Assembly (NCBI RefSeq): GCF_010634855.1
Contig: NZ_MWLQ01000006.1
Location: forward strand, 59,924-123,923
Direction of reading: 5' to 3'
Length of the DNA stretch: 64,000 nt
From: Microbacterium sp. B35-30
GTDB taxonomy: Bacteria > Actinomycetota > Actinomycetes > Actinomycetales > Microbacteriaceae
Positions 1 to 7,793 of the stretch are shown here, piece by piece. The notes under the pieces were generated by a model, which did not search any database, had not been told where the DNA came from, and saw only the letters and a list, made by a program, of their open reading frames with translations. The position numbers and the translations under genes are program-made. Numbering within the stretch: position 1 is the stretch's first letter; each line of letters begins with the position of its first letter.

Positions 1-1165
1 CGTGCTGATCTGTCACCACGATCTGTCCGGAGAACGCGTGCTGGGTGTCGACAGGAAGATCGCCGACATGACCTGGAGCGAGGTGAGCGCACGTTCTGTG
101 GACGCCAGGAGCTGGCTGGGCGTCAACACTCCTCTGGAGCCCGTCTCGAGGCTCGAGGACGTCCTGCGGGAGATCGGCCCGGACACGCTGGTGTTCGTCG
201 AGGACAAGCAGGGGACGAACACGCTTCAGCTCCTGGACACCCTCGATGCTCAGCCCCGGGCGACGCAGCGCTTCGTCTGGAAGCAGTGGGCGCCGGCCTC
301 ACAGGTGCGCGCTGCGAAGGAGAGAGGCTATTGCGCGTGGGGATACTTCGACGTGGAACAGATCGATCGGCTGGATGAGTTCGCGACGACTTTCGACATC
401 CTGGGCGTGCCGGTGTCGATGCCGGACGAAGTGATCAGGCAGGTCGTGGCCACGGGGATCCCGCTGATGTGCTGGGAGGTGCGGTTCCACGACGATGTGG
501 AACGGCTCGCGGGCCTCGGAGTCGCCGGGCTGATGTGCTCCAACGTGGGCTACCTCGTCGACGGCAGGCGTGCCGACCGGGACACCTTCGCCACCGGCCG
601 ACGAGCGCCCGGCGATCTTCCTACGGCGATCGCCGCGCTCGGCTGGTCTTCTCAACCCTCGTTCGTCCCGGACCGGGCAGCCCTCCGCATCCAGCAGATG
701 GATCCGACCAGCTACCTGATGGGTTCATTGGCCGTTCCAGGAGGGGCGCTGAGCCGTCTGGATCTGACGATCGTCTGGCCGGATGCCGTTCCTCCCCGCG
801 GCGCCGCCGGCGTGGTGTTCGCCTTGAACGGCGACGCGCCGGGAGGGCAGGGCGGGCGGGGCGACGCCGACGGCTATCAGTTCTCGCTTCACGCCGACGG
901 CACGATCGCCCTCGCTCGCTGCAAGCGCGGCGTCACCGGGCCCGACCTGGCTGCGGGAAGTGTCGACGCGCCGACGGCAGGCGACCCGGTGCGGATTCGG
1001 ATCGACGTGTCCGACGGCCGGATGCTCGCCGCCGCCGACGGCGGTGAACCGATCGAGGCCAAGCTCGCGGAATCGGACGCCAGGGGACCCTGGCTCCGCC
1101 TTTTCAAGGACTACGCGTCGAACCAGGCGGTCGAGTTCTCCCAGGTGCGGGTCGTGTCGAGCTGA
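1..1165 (+). CDS. Glycerophosphodiester phosphodiesterase family protein, 5' truncated by window edge
   Basis: The reading frame is open from the first bases of the window, so the N-terminus is missing. The visible start (HHDLSGERVLGVD, then DMTWSEV) matches the GDPD-family block where a catalytic histidine and a metal-binding residue follow the first strand. VFVEDKQG around residue 65 corresponds to the family's acidic E-x-K segment. Later segments (LGVPVSMPDEVIRQV, GIPLMCWEV, GLMCSNVGYL) follow the TIM-barrel end of GDPD enzymes. From about residue 215 to the end there is a beta-rich module like those that bind carbohydrate (LamG/DUF1080-like); this part is inference. The likely role is hydrolysis of glycerophosphodiesters or of wall teichoic-type polymers. 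Polysaccharide genes follow on the opposite strand, convergent with it. Confidence 0.75.
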   Translation, partial: VLICHHDLSGERVLGVDRKIADMTWSEVSARSVDARSWLGVNTPLEPVSRLEDVLREIGPDTLVFVEDKQGTNTLQLLDTLDAQPRATQRFVWKQWAPASQVRAAKERGYCAWGYFDVEQIDRLDEFATTFDILGVPVSMPDEVIRQVVATGIPLMCWEVRFHDDVERLAGLGVAGLMCSNVGYLVDGRRADRDTFATGRRAPGDLPTAIAALGWSSQPSFVPDRAALRIQQMDPTSYLMGSLAVPGGALSRLDLTIVWPDAVPPRGAAGVVFALNGDAPGGQGGRGDADGYQFSLHADGTIALARCKRGVTGPDLAAGSVDAPTAGDPVRIRIDVSDGRMLAAADGGEPIEAKLAESDARGPWLRLFKDYASNQAVEFSQVRVVSS

Positions 1166-1346
1166 CTACGGCCCAGGGTATTCCATTATCGGAATGTACG
1201 CCTCGCGCCGGTCTCCGCCGCCGCGGCGCCGGTCTTAAGGACCCGCGGTCACGCCCGCTTGGGGAACGGGCGTCCACCGTTGATGCCAGCGCCAGTGTGC
1301 ACCTGACGGGCAGCGGCGGGTGACGACCGCGGATCCAGCTGTTGGC

Positions 1347-1372
1347 GGCCGGCGACGCCATTGTCGCCGGCC
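1347..1372. terminator. Hairpin between convergent genes
   Basis: A perfect 10-bp stem (GGCCGGCGAC / GTCGCCGGCC) with a 6-nt loop lies between the GDPD-like gene and the end of the sugar transferase gene. There is no T-tract. It could end transcripts from both sides. A smaller stem, ACGCCCG/CGGGCGT, lies about 90 bp upstream. Confidence 0.6.
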
Positions 1373-1390
1373 AAGTCTTCTGAGGGAGCA

Positions 1391-2965
1391 TCAGTAGGCC
1401 CCCTTCGGTGCGATCATGACTTTCGCCGTGCGCCACATGATCATGACGTCGGTGGCGATCGACCAGTTCTCGACGTAGCGCAGGTCCAGGCGCACGCTGT
1501 CGGCCCACGAAAGGTCGCTGCGACCGCTGATCTGCCAGAGCCCGGTGATACCGGGCTTGATGTAGAGCCGGCGGTACACGCTGCCGTCGTACGATGTCAC
1601 CTCGCTCGGAAGCGGCGGGCGAGGGCCGACGATGCTCATGTCACCGCGCAGCACGTTGACGAACTGCGGCAGCTCGTCGATCGAGAACCTGCGCAGGATC
1701 GCGCCCACGCGCGTCATCCGCGGGTCGCGCTTCACCTTGAACAGCGGTCCTGCGCCGTCGTTCCGGGCGAGCAACTCAGCGCGCCGCTCCTCGGCGTCGA
1801 CGACCATGGTGCGGAACTTGAGCATCGAGAACTGGCGGCCGTCGCGGCCGACCCGCAGCTGGTGGAACAGCACCGGGCCGCGCGAGTCGAGTTTGATGGC
1901 GATGGCCACGAACGGCGCGATGAGCGCGATCGGGACAAGGGCGAGGAGTGACAGCACCACATCCATCCCCCGTTTGATGGCGTGGATGCCGCCCTCGAAC
2001 TCGGGGATCTTCACCTGCACGAGCGGCAGCCCATCGAGTGGCCGCAGCGACAATCGGGGTCCTGCCACGTCGGTGAGCCGGTTGCACAGCACCAGCTCGG
2101 CCGCACTGCCCTCCAGCTCCCACCCCAGCCGCCGAACGAAGTCGCGGTCGTCGTCCGGGGTGCTCGCAACGATGATGGTGTCGGCACCGGCCTCGCGTCC
2201 GTAGGCCGCCGTGAAACGGATCGACCCGATCACGGGGTAGAGATGATCCTCGATGTCGATCGGCTCGAACACGCCGTCCGTCGTCGTCGCCCCGATCACG
2301 AGGTAGGCGTGATGAGGGTCGTGCACGAGCTTCTCGATGACGTACTCGACGTCGTCGCGTGTGCCCGCGACGAGGACTCGCGAGACGCACTCGCCGCGTT
2401 CGCGCTCGTGGATCAGCCACCTGCGCCAGAGCCAGCGGCTCAGCACGAGGGCGACGAGGCCCACGGGCAGCGCGATGATGAGCTGCGCGCGCAGTCCGGG
2501 CAGCTGCGCGAGGATGAAGACGGTCGACAGGATGCCGAACGCGAAGCCCGTCGCATGCCCGATGCGCATGTACTCGGCGGCCCCCGAGCCCACCACGGAG
2601 GGCTCCCGCGTGCGGGCGAGCGCCAGGAGCGTCATCCACGCGCAGATGACGAAGAGTCCGATGCGGGCGGGCCCGGCGAGCTGTGCGAAGGGCACGCCCC
2701 CGGCGATCTCGAAGACGATCGCTGCGGCGGCGGCCGCGGTGATGCAGACCACATCGGTCGCGATCAGCCGTCGCCGGTAGCGCCGCTCCCAGAGGTGGCG
2801 GCGCTCCAGCGACGGCTGCGCGCGAGGGGCGATCGCGTCGGGGAGGACATCCAGAATCGGGCGCGTCGGAGTTGGGCGTCGAAGGAGCGTTCGGGTCACT
2901 CCTCCGGCGCCCGTCGGCGCCGCTTCGATCGCGGTCGGCTTCAGGCCGCGGTCCACCGCGCGCAC
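1391..2965 (-). CDS. Exopolysaccharide polyprenyl glycosylphosphotransferase (sugar transferase)
   Basis: A 524-residue integral membrane enzyme that should transfer a sugar-1-phosphate to undecaprenyl phosphate, the first step of exopolysaccharide repeat assembly at the inner membrane face. Residues about 70-175 hold four or five hydrophobic segments. The middle (about 195-300) is the Rossmann-like CoA-binding-type domain of this family. Residues from about 325 carry the bacterial sugar transferase domain: KRGMDVVLSLLAL membrane hairpin, KLDSRGPVLFHQLRVGR, KFRTM, the acidic SIDELPQFVNVLRGDMS segment and VGPRPPLPSE, then PGITGLWQISGRS. All key family blocks are present and the length is normal. 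GTG at 2965 is the chosen start. The adjacent deacetylase may act on the same polymer. Confidence 0.92.
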   Translation of the reverse strand: MRAVDRGLKPTAIEAAPTGAGGVTRTLLRRPTPTRPILDVLPDAIAPRAQPSLERRHLWERRYRRRLIATDVVCITAAAAAAIVFEIAGGVPFAQLAGPARIGLFVICAWMTLLALARTREPSVVGSGAAEYMRIGHATGFAFGILSTVFILAQLPGLRAQLIIALPVGLVALVLSRWLWRRWLIHERERGECVSRVLVAGTRDDVEYVIEKLVHDPHHAYLVIGATTTDGVFEPIDIEDHLYPVIGSIRFTAAYGREAGADTIIVASTPDDDRDFVRRLGWELEGSAAELVLCNRLTDVAGPRLSLRPLDGLPLVQVKIPEFEGGIHAIKRGMDVVLSLLALVPIALIAPFVAIAIKLDSRGPVLFHQLRVGRDGRQFSMLKFRTMVVDAEERRAELLARNDGAGPLFKVKRDPRMTRVGAILRRFSIDELPQFVNVLRGDMSIVGPRPPLPSEVTSYDGSVYRRLYIKPGITGLWQISGRSDLSWADSVRLDLRYVENWSIATDVMIMWRTAKVMIAPKGAY

Positions 2966-3212
2966 GATGACGCGTCCCTAGCAGACATGTACTTCCCCAG
3001 AAGCCCGCACGACGGCATGCCGAGCAGGCCATTCCACCCCAGTGCGCAGACCCGGCCGGGTTGTCGGGTCGTGGGATCGCTCGATTCGGGTTCGAACTCC
3101 CCTGCGCCCTGTAAATGTACTGCGGCCGCCCGTCGATCGGAAGACTTTGGTCCCGAAAACCTTGACAAGACTTAATTCGAACCGGTATTGCGCGGTGTGC
3201 CGCAGTCTCGCC

Positions 3213-4382
3213 TCAGCCGATGAGGTTCACCAGCGCGTCGAGGCCCATGCCGTAGTTGATGCGCACCGTCGGCAGCGCGAGCTTGTCGGTGCCGATCGTG
3301 ACGTAGCCGGGCTCGATGGTGCGTGCCATCTCCCAGCCCGCCTGTCGGAGGCCTTCCTTGGCGGTATCGCTGTAGTGGCCGAACGGGTAGGCCATGATCT
3401 CCTTGACGCCGAGCACGCCGTACGAGGCCTCCATGTCGGCGACGATCTCGGGCACGCCGAGGTTTGTGATGAGACCGTCGCCGTTGGCGCCCGCGCGGTG
3501 CATGTCGTGGGTGTGCGACCGGCGCAGCACGTACATGTTCGGCGGCGGATCCTGCCGGTACGCCGTGATCATGAACGATGTCGCGAGCACCTTGTACGTG
3601 GAGACCACCGGCACGGCGAGGTCGAACCACGTCTGGTCGGCGTCGTCGTCGGTGACGATCACCGAGTGGTTCGGCAGGAACAGCCGCCCGTCGATGAAGG
3701 CCGACAGCTCGTCCCAGGTCGGCAGGTAGAAGCCCGTCGTCGCGATGTGGTTCACGTGCGCGTCGAAGTCGCCGATGTACGCGTAGTTGCCGCGCAGCCA
3801 TCCGCTCTCGCCCTCGGGGTCGGCGGTGAACTGGTGGTACATGAGGATCGGGATGCGGGCGTCCTCCGCCGCGTTCTGCTCGGGGCTCATCCACGCGCCG
3901 TGGAGCGTCACACGGCGGTCGGTGCACACGACGGGTTCGGACCCGTTCACGCGTCCCGGGATGGCGAAGGCTGCGGCATCCGCCGGCGTCGCGTACCACC
4001 CGGCGAAAACGAGCCCGTCGCGCGCGGGAATCGGCAGGCCCGTATACAGGGCGCCCTGCGTCTGGAGCATCGGGGCGTCGCCGATGCCGTCGCCGGTGAA
4101 GCTCACCGCGCAGGCGGCGGGATCCGTGGCCGTGCCCAGCAGCTGCTCCTCGGGCGTGAGCGGGGTCTGTTCGGGAACGGGCGTCGCGTCGGGCGAGGCG
4201 GCGTGTGTGACGACCGCGGCATCCGGTTCGCGACTCTCGACGCCGGCCCGCGCGAATCCGATCGCCGCCACAATACCGCCGATGGCGGCGAGCACGACGA
4301 CGGCGCCGGCGACGCCCACGAACAGGCGCCGGCGGCGCACCCGCGCGGACGGCCGCGCGGGACCTGTGTTGAATGTGGCCAT
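3213..4382 (-). CDS. Membrane-anchored polysaccharide deacetylase (NodB-like)
   Basis: Chosen start MATFNTGP at 4382, with GGGGGAG five bases upstream; a longer frame to 4505 has no such site. The 389-residue product has a basic start and one membrane segment (about residues 22-44), so most of it is outside the cell. Residues about 95-160 include DGLVFAGWYATPAD, which resembles a Listeria-Bacteroides (InlB B) repeat. The C-terminal half is a NodB-type deacetylase: MYHQF strand, VTDDDAD where canonical enzymes have TFDDG, the histidine-rich SHTHDMH metal motif, and AYPFGHY where the family has RxPxG/Y. The DDD variation is seen in some active members. It probably deacetylates a surface polysaccharide made with the neighbouring glycosyltransferase. 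Confidence 0.85.
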   Translation of the reverse strand: MATFNTGPARPSARVRRRRLFVGVAGAVVVLAAIGGIVAAIGFARAGVESREPDAAVVTHAASPDATPVPEQTPLTPEEQLLGTATDPAACAVSFTGDGIGDAPMLQTQGALYTGLPIPARDGLVFAGWYATPADAAAFAIPGRVNGSEPVVCTDRRVTLHGAWMSPEQNAAEDARIPILMYHQFTADPEGESGWLRGNYAYIGDFDAHVNHIATTGFYLPTWDELSAFIDGRLFLPNHSVIVTDDDADQTWFDLAVPVVSTYKVLATSFMITAYRQDPPPNMYVLRRSHTHDMHRAGANGDGLITNLGVPEIVADMEASYGVLGVKEIMAYPFGHYSDTAKEGLRQAGWEMARTIEPGYVTIGTDKLALPTVRINYGMGLDALVNLIG

Positions 4383-4533
4383 ACGACTCCCCCAAGAGTC
4401 CGGACCGCGCGTCCCCCACGCTTGGCCCCTGAGGGGATGGTAGCGGGATGCTGCCGCCGGGGCCCGCGGAAAGCGCCGGTTGTGGAGAACGCGGTTGTGA
4501 CGCATGCGCGGTCAGTCGCTACGCTCGGATGCC

Positions 4534-4902
4534 GTGCTGCCCCTGGACTGGATCGAACATCGTCGTGCCGACGGTGAGCTGCTGGGATGGATGCTCGCCG
4601 ACGGCGAGGGCTTCCGCGTCTTCGACCTGCTCGGGCGGGAACGCACGTCGGCCGAAGACGACGGCGCCATCGACTGGCTGACCGGCGAGGAGCTGCTCGA
4701 CGAGCTCGGAATCGGCTACCTCGCCGATCAGTGGACGCTGTGCCTCCCGGACGGTGCGGAGCGACCCGTGCGCATCGCCGAGGTCAGCGCGCGGGGGATC
4801 ACCGTCGTCGCCGACGAGTTCGGCGCGGCATCCGTCGTCGGCGCCGATCCGGAGCGCTTCCGCGTGCCGTTCCCGGTGACCGACGAGCTCAGACCGCGCT
4901 GA
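4534..4902 (+). CDS. Hypothetical cytoplasmic protein
   Basis: A 122-residue acidic protein beginning VLPLDWIEHRRADGELLGW. I do not recognise a family. The sequence has no signal or membrane segment; alternating short strands suggest a small beta-rich domain. I chose GTG at 4534 because TACGCT at 4520-4525 is a good -10 box eight bases before it. A longer form from ATG at 4504 would have to include that promoter. It is divergent from the polysaccharide deacetylase and convergent with the LVIVD gene. Confidence 0.6.
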   Translation: MLPLDWIEHRRADGELLGWMLADGEGFRVFDLLGRERTSAEDDGAIDWLTGEELLDELGIGYLADQWTLCLPDGAERPVRIAEVSARGITVVADEFGAASVVGADPERFRVPFPVTDELRPR

Positions 4903-4932
4903 CGGCTCGCGCCCCCCGCCGCCCGGAAACGC

Positions 4933-4968
4933 GACGCTGCCCGGCGACCGAAGTCACCGGGCAGCGTC
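4933..4968. terminator. Strong hairpin terminator
   Basis: A perfect 12-bp inverted repeat (GACGCTGCCCGG / CCGGGCAGCGTC) with a 12-nt loop lies between the convergent 4534-4902 gene and the LVIVD gene ending at 4984. No T-tract. Confidence 0.75.
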
Positions 4969-4983
4969 CGGAGAGGTCAGGCG

Positions 4984-6765
4984 TCAGCTGAACGTGCCCG
5001 TGAGGGCAGCGATCGCCTGTGCCAGGTCGGACTCGGCCGCCAGGCCCGACTTGCGCGCGGCGTTGGCCAGGTGGTCGACGACCGACTGGTTGTTGCCCTT
5101 GGCGGCGAGCATCTCTGCCTTGTCGAGGTGCCCGCGCACATCGGTCAGGGCCGTGCCCGTGAGCGTTCCTGCGCGCTCAGCCTGATCGACGTACGACCGC
5201 ACCACCGAGAAGCTGGGCGCGTGCTCGTACCGCGGCTGGGCCTGTGCGTTGAACAGGTCGACCGTGTACTCGCCCGCGGCGGCGATCTCGTTGGCGCTCA
5301 GCTGCGCGCTCGGCTGCAGTGCGAGGCTGTCGAACCCGCGGCCGATCTCGTTGCCGAAGACGTTGCCGTTGTACCAGTACGTCGACCAGTAGCCGCCCGT
5401 CACGAGACGCGTCGCGTCGTTCGGGCCGCGGTCGAAGTACGCGATCTCGACCGGGTTGGCGCTGTCGGTGAAGTCGAACACCGACAGGCCGCCCTGGTAC
5501 CAGGCCTGCACCATGATGTCGCGTCCGGGCACCGGGATGAGTGAGCCGTTGTGCGCGACGCAGTTCTCCTGCGCCGTCTGGATCGCCGGCATCTTGTAGT
5601 AGCTCGCGAACTGCAGCTTGCCGTCCACGATGTCGAAGATCGCGTTGGCGCCCCAGTTCTTCGGGTCCTCCGCGCGGCAGCGCGGCGAGCTTCCGCCGCC
5701 CCACTCGTCGGTGAAGACGACCTTGGTGCCGTCGTTGTTGAACGTCGCCGAGTGCCAGTACGCGAACCGCGGGTCGGTCACGGCATCCAGGCGCACCGGG
5801 TTCACCGGGTCGCTGATGTCGATCAGGATGCCGTTGCCCTCGCACGCGCCGGCCGCGAGGCCGATCTCGGGGTAGGCCGTGATGTCGTGGCACGCATCCG
5901 TTGCGGAAGTGCTCTGGAGCCCTTCGCCGTGGCTGCCGCCCGGCCACAGGCCCGCAGGGCTGCCGCTCTCGGCGACGAACAGGCGCGCCTCGTTCACGAC
6001 GGCCGCGGAGGCCGGGTCGGCGAGCGGAACCTTGATGACCTCGACCTGGAAGCGGGCGGTGTCGATCGGGTTGCCGTTGGCGTCCAGGTAGGCCGCCTCG
6101 GTGTTGGCGTTCGTCGGGTTGACGCAGCCTTCGAGCGCCGTGGTCGTCGTGCGGACGCCCGCGGTGCCCGACACGTAGACGTACACGTTCTCGGCGTCGT
6201 CGGGGTCTTCCACGACGGTGTGGGTGTGCGATCCGCGGCACGTCTGGACCGCGGCGACCTGCACCGGGCTCGTGATGTCGGAGATGTCGAACACGCGCAC
6301 GCCACGGAAGGTCTGCGGGTCGGTCGCGGGCACCGAGACGGTGCCGCAGTCGAGGCGGCCGGGGCCGGACTCGACCGACATGAACAGCAGGTCGCCGAAG
6401 ACCGAGACGTCGCCCTGGCCGCCGGGGCAGACGAAGGTGCCGTCGAGGGTCGGGGCCGCCGGGTCGGAGATGTTGTAGATCTGGAAGCCGTAGTAGTTCC
6501 CGGCGATCGCGTAGTCGCCGGTGAAGGCCAGGTCGGAGTTGGTGGTGAACGGCGAGGTCTTCTGCTGCGCCGACAGGAGGGCGATGTTGCTCGCCGCCTG
6601 CTCCGCGTCGTGCAGGCCGGCGGCCAGGCCTTCTCGGGGGTCGGAGTCCGGGACATCGGCGAGCGCCGCGGTCGCCGTCATCATGGAGAATCCGAGCGCC
6701 AGCGCGCCGACAGCGGCGAGCGTGCGGGTCCTCCAGTGTGATCTGTGGGGAGATCGTGTCGTCAT
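4984..6765 (-). CDS. Secreted LVIVD-repeat beta-propeller protein, copy 1
   Basis: A 593-residue exported protein. The start at 6765 (MTTRSPHRSHW) is preceded by GGAAGG; the upstream ATG at 6783 overlaps that ribosome site and is rejected. Residues about 15-37 form a signal peptide ending ALA-DV. The body has repeated strands typical of LVIVD propellers: GFQIYNISDPAAPTL, GVRVFDISDITSPVQ, GILIDISDPVNPVRL and LSVFDFTDSANPVEI, each followed by segments reporting position or event (HSATFNNDGTKVVFTDEWG). Several cysteines pair locally. The last 60-70 residues (GTLTGTALTDVRGHLDKAE and following) resemble a FIMAH-like alpha-helical C-terminal domain. The function is unknown. A closely similar paralogue lies at 7794-9596, with a DUF305 lipoprotein between the two. 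Confidence 0.85.
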   Translation of the reverse strand: MTTRSPHRSHWRTRTLAAVGALALGFSMMTATAALADVPDSDPREGLAAGLHDAEQAASNIALLSAQQKTSPFTTNSDLAFTGDYAIAGNYYGFQIYNISDPAAPTLDGTFVCPGGQGDVSVFGDLLFMSVESGPGRLDCGTVSVPATDPQTFRGVRVFDISDITSPVQVAAVQTCRGSHTHTVVEDPDDAENVYVYVSGTAGVRTTTTALEGCVNPTNANTEAAYLDANGNPIDTARFQVEVIKVPLADPASAAVVNEARLFVAESGSPAGLWPGGSHGEGLQSTSATDACHDITAYPEIGLAAGACEGNGILIDISDPVNPVRLDAVTDPRFAYWHSATFNNDGTKVVFTDEWGGGSSPRCRAEDPKNWGANAIFDIVDGKLQFASYYKMPAIQTAQENCVAHNGSLIPVPGRDIMVQAWYQGGLSVFDFTDSANPVEIAYFDRGPNDATRLVTGGYWSTYWYNGNVFGNEIGRGFDSLALQPSAQLSANEIAAAGEYTVDLFNAQAQPRYEHAPSFSVVRSYVDQAERAGTLTGTALTDVRGHLDKAEMLAAKGNNQSVVDHLANAARKSGLAAESDLAQAIAALTGTFS

Positions 6766-6873
6766 GCGGGGATGGCCTTCCAAATCAGCATTGCATCATC
6801 GATATGTCGGTTTGTTCCTCAGGCCGAAGTGCATTCCGCGCCGTCTGGGGGCGACACCGATCGCACTTCGCAT

Positions 6874-6891
6874 ACTGCATGCGTATGCAGT
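6874..6891. promoter_or_regulatory. Palindrome in divergent LVIVD/DUF305 promoter region
   Basis: ACTGCAT-gcgt-ATGCAGT is a perfect 7-bp inverted repeat in an AT-richer stretch between two divergent genes (starts at 6765 and 7021). It looks like an operator for a dimeric regulator. No regulator is encoded next to it, so its use is inferred. Confidence 0.4.
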
Positions 6892-7020
6892 TATATGAAT
6901 GGAACGTATCGGTGCCGCATCAGCCACCGCTACAGAAATCGTTAACTTTCTGTTTCCGTCGCTCGCTTCCGGCCGCTCGGCCGCGCATGATGGAGCAACC
7001 CCCCTACGAGAGGTTCGATC

Positions 7021-7686
7021 ATGTCGACGCCGACCCGATTGGTCTCGCTCGGTGCCGCCGCGCTCCTCATCGTCGGGCTCTCCGCCTGCACGGCAGAGCC
7101 TGAAGAGGCAGCGCCGCTGCCGACGAGTCCTGTCGTGCAGCTGGGCGCTCCGGGCGAGCCGAACCGGACACTGTCCCCGGAGGAGGCGGCCGGACTCGGC
7201 TCGCCGACGTACGTCGAGCAGGACGTGCTCTTCGTGCGCGACATGCTCCACCACCACTCGCAGGCGATCCAGATGACCGGCTACGTCGACGAGCGCACGA
7301 CGGACGAAGACATCCGCCTGCTCGCCGAGCGCATGAACGTGAGCCAGACCGACGAGATCACCCAGCTCGAGACCTGGCTGCAGACACGGGGCGAACCCGT
7401 GCGCGATCCGGACGACTCCCACGCGCACAGCGCGGAGTCGATGCCCGGACTCCTCACCGATGACGAGCTCGCCGAGCTCGAGGCAGCCGACGGCGAGGAG
7501 TTCGAGCGGCTCTTCCTCGCGTACATGATCCGGCACCACGAGGGCGCGATACAGATGGTGACCGAGCTCTACGCGGAGGCCGGCGGCCAGGAGTCCGACA
7601 TCGATGCGTTCGCCCGGCATGTCGAGGCCGACCAGGGCATCGAGATCGCCCGCATGAAGGAGCTCCTCGCCGAGCGCGAGGGCTGA
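7021..7686 (+). CDS. DUF305 domain lipoprotein
   Basis: A 221-residue exported lipoprotein. Residues 1-21 form a signal peptide with lipobox LSAC, so Cys21 is probably the lipidated residue. DUF305 is present as two helical halves, each with a histidine-rich signature: MLHHHSQAIQM near residue 78 and MIRHHEGAIQM near residue 170. This H-H-x-x-A-x-x-M pattern is usual for the family and suggests metal binding, though no reaction is established. The helices between carry many acidic residues. The gene lies between two convergent or divergent LVIVD genes and probably works with them outside the membrane. A GAGAGGTTCGATC leader before ATG is a weak ribosome site. Confidence 0.88.
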   Translation: MSTPTRLVSLGAAALLIVGLSACTAEPEEAAPLPTSPVVQLGAPGEPNRTLSPEEAAGLGSPTYVEQDVLFVRDMLHHHSQAIQMTGYVDERTTDEDIRLLAERMNVSQTDEITQLETWLQTRGEPVRDPDDSHAHSAESMPGLLTDDELAELEAADGEEFERLFLAYMIRHHEGAIQMVTELYAEAGGQESDIDAFARHVEADQGIEIARMKELLAEREG

Positions 7687-7726
7687 TCCCCACGGGGATC
7701 GCCCGGCAGGTCCGCCGCGAGACGAG

Positions 7727-7762
7727 GGATGCCCCCGCGATCCGTGGATCCCGGGGGCATCC
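7727..7762. terminator. Hairpin terminator with GGATGCC arms
   Basis: An 11-bp perfect stem (GGATGCCCCCG / CGGGGGCATCC) between the convergent DUF305 and second LVIVD genes. The loop contains a further GATCC/GGATC pair. No T-tract. Confidence 0.75.
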
Positions 7763-7793
7763 GGTGTGCGGCCCGGTGGCCGCGGGCGTCGCC

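Noticed and set aside
3160..3190. TTGACA-like promoter on the plus strand near 3161
   Set aside because: No plus-strand gene follows, and the -10 match is poor; it may be chance in an AT-richer gap.
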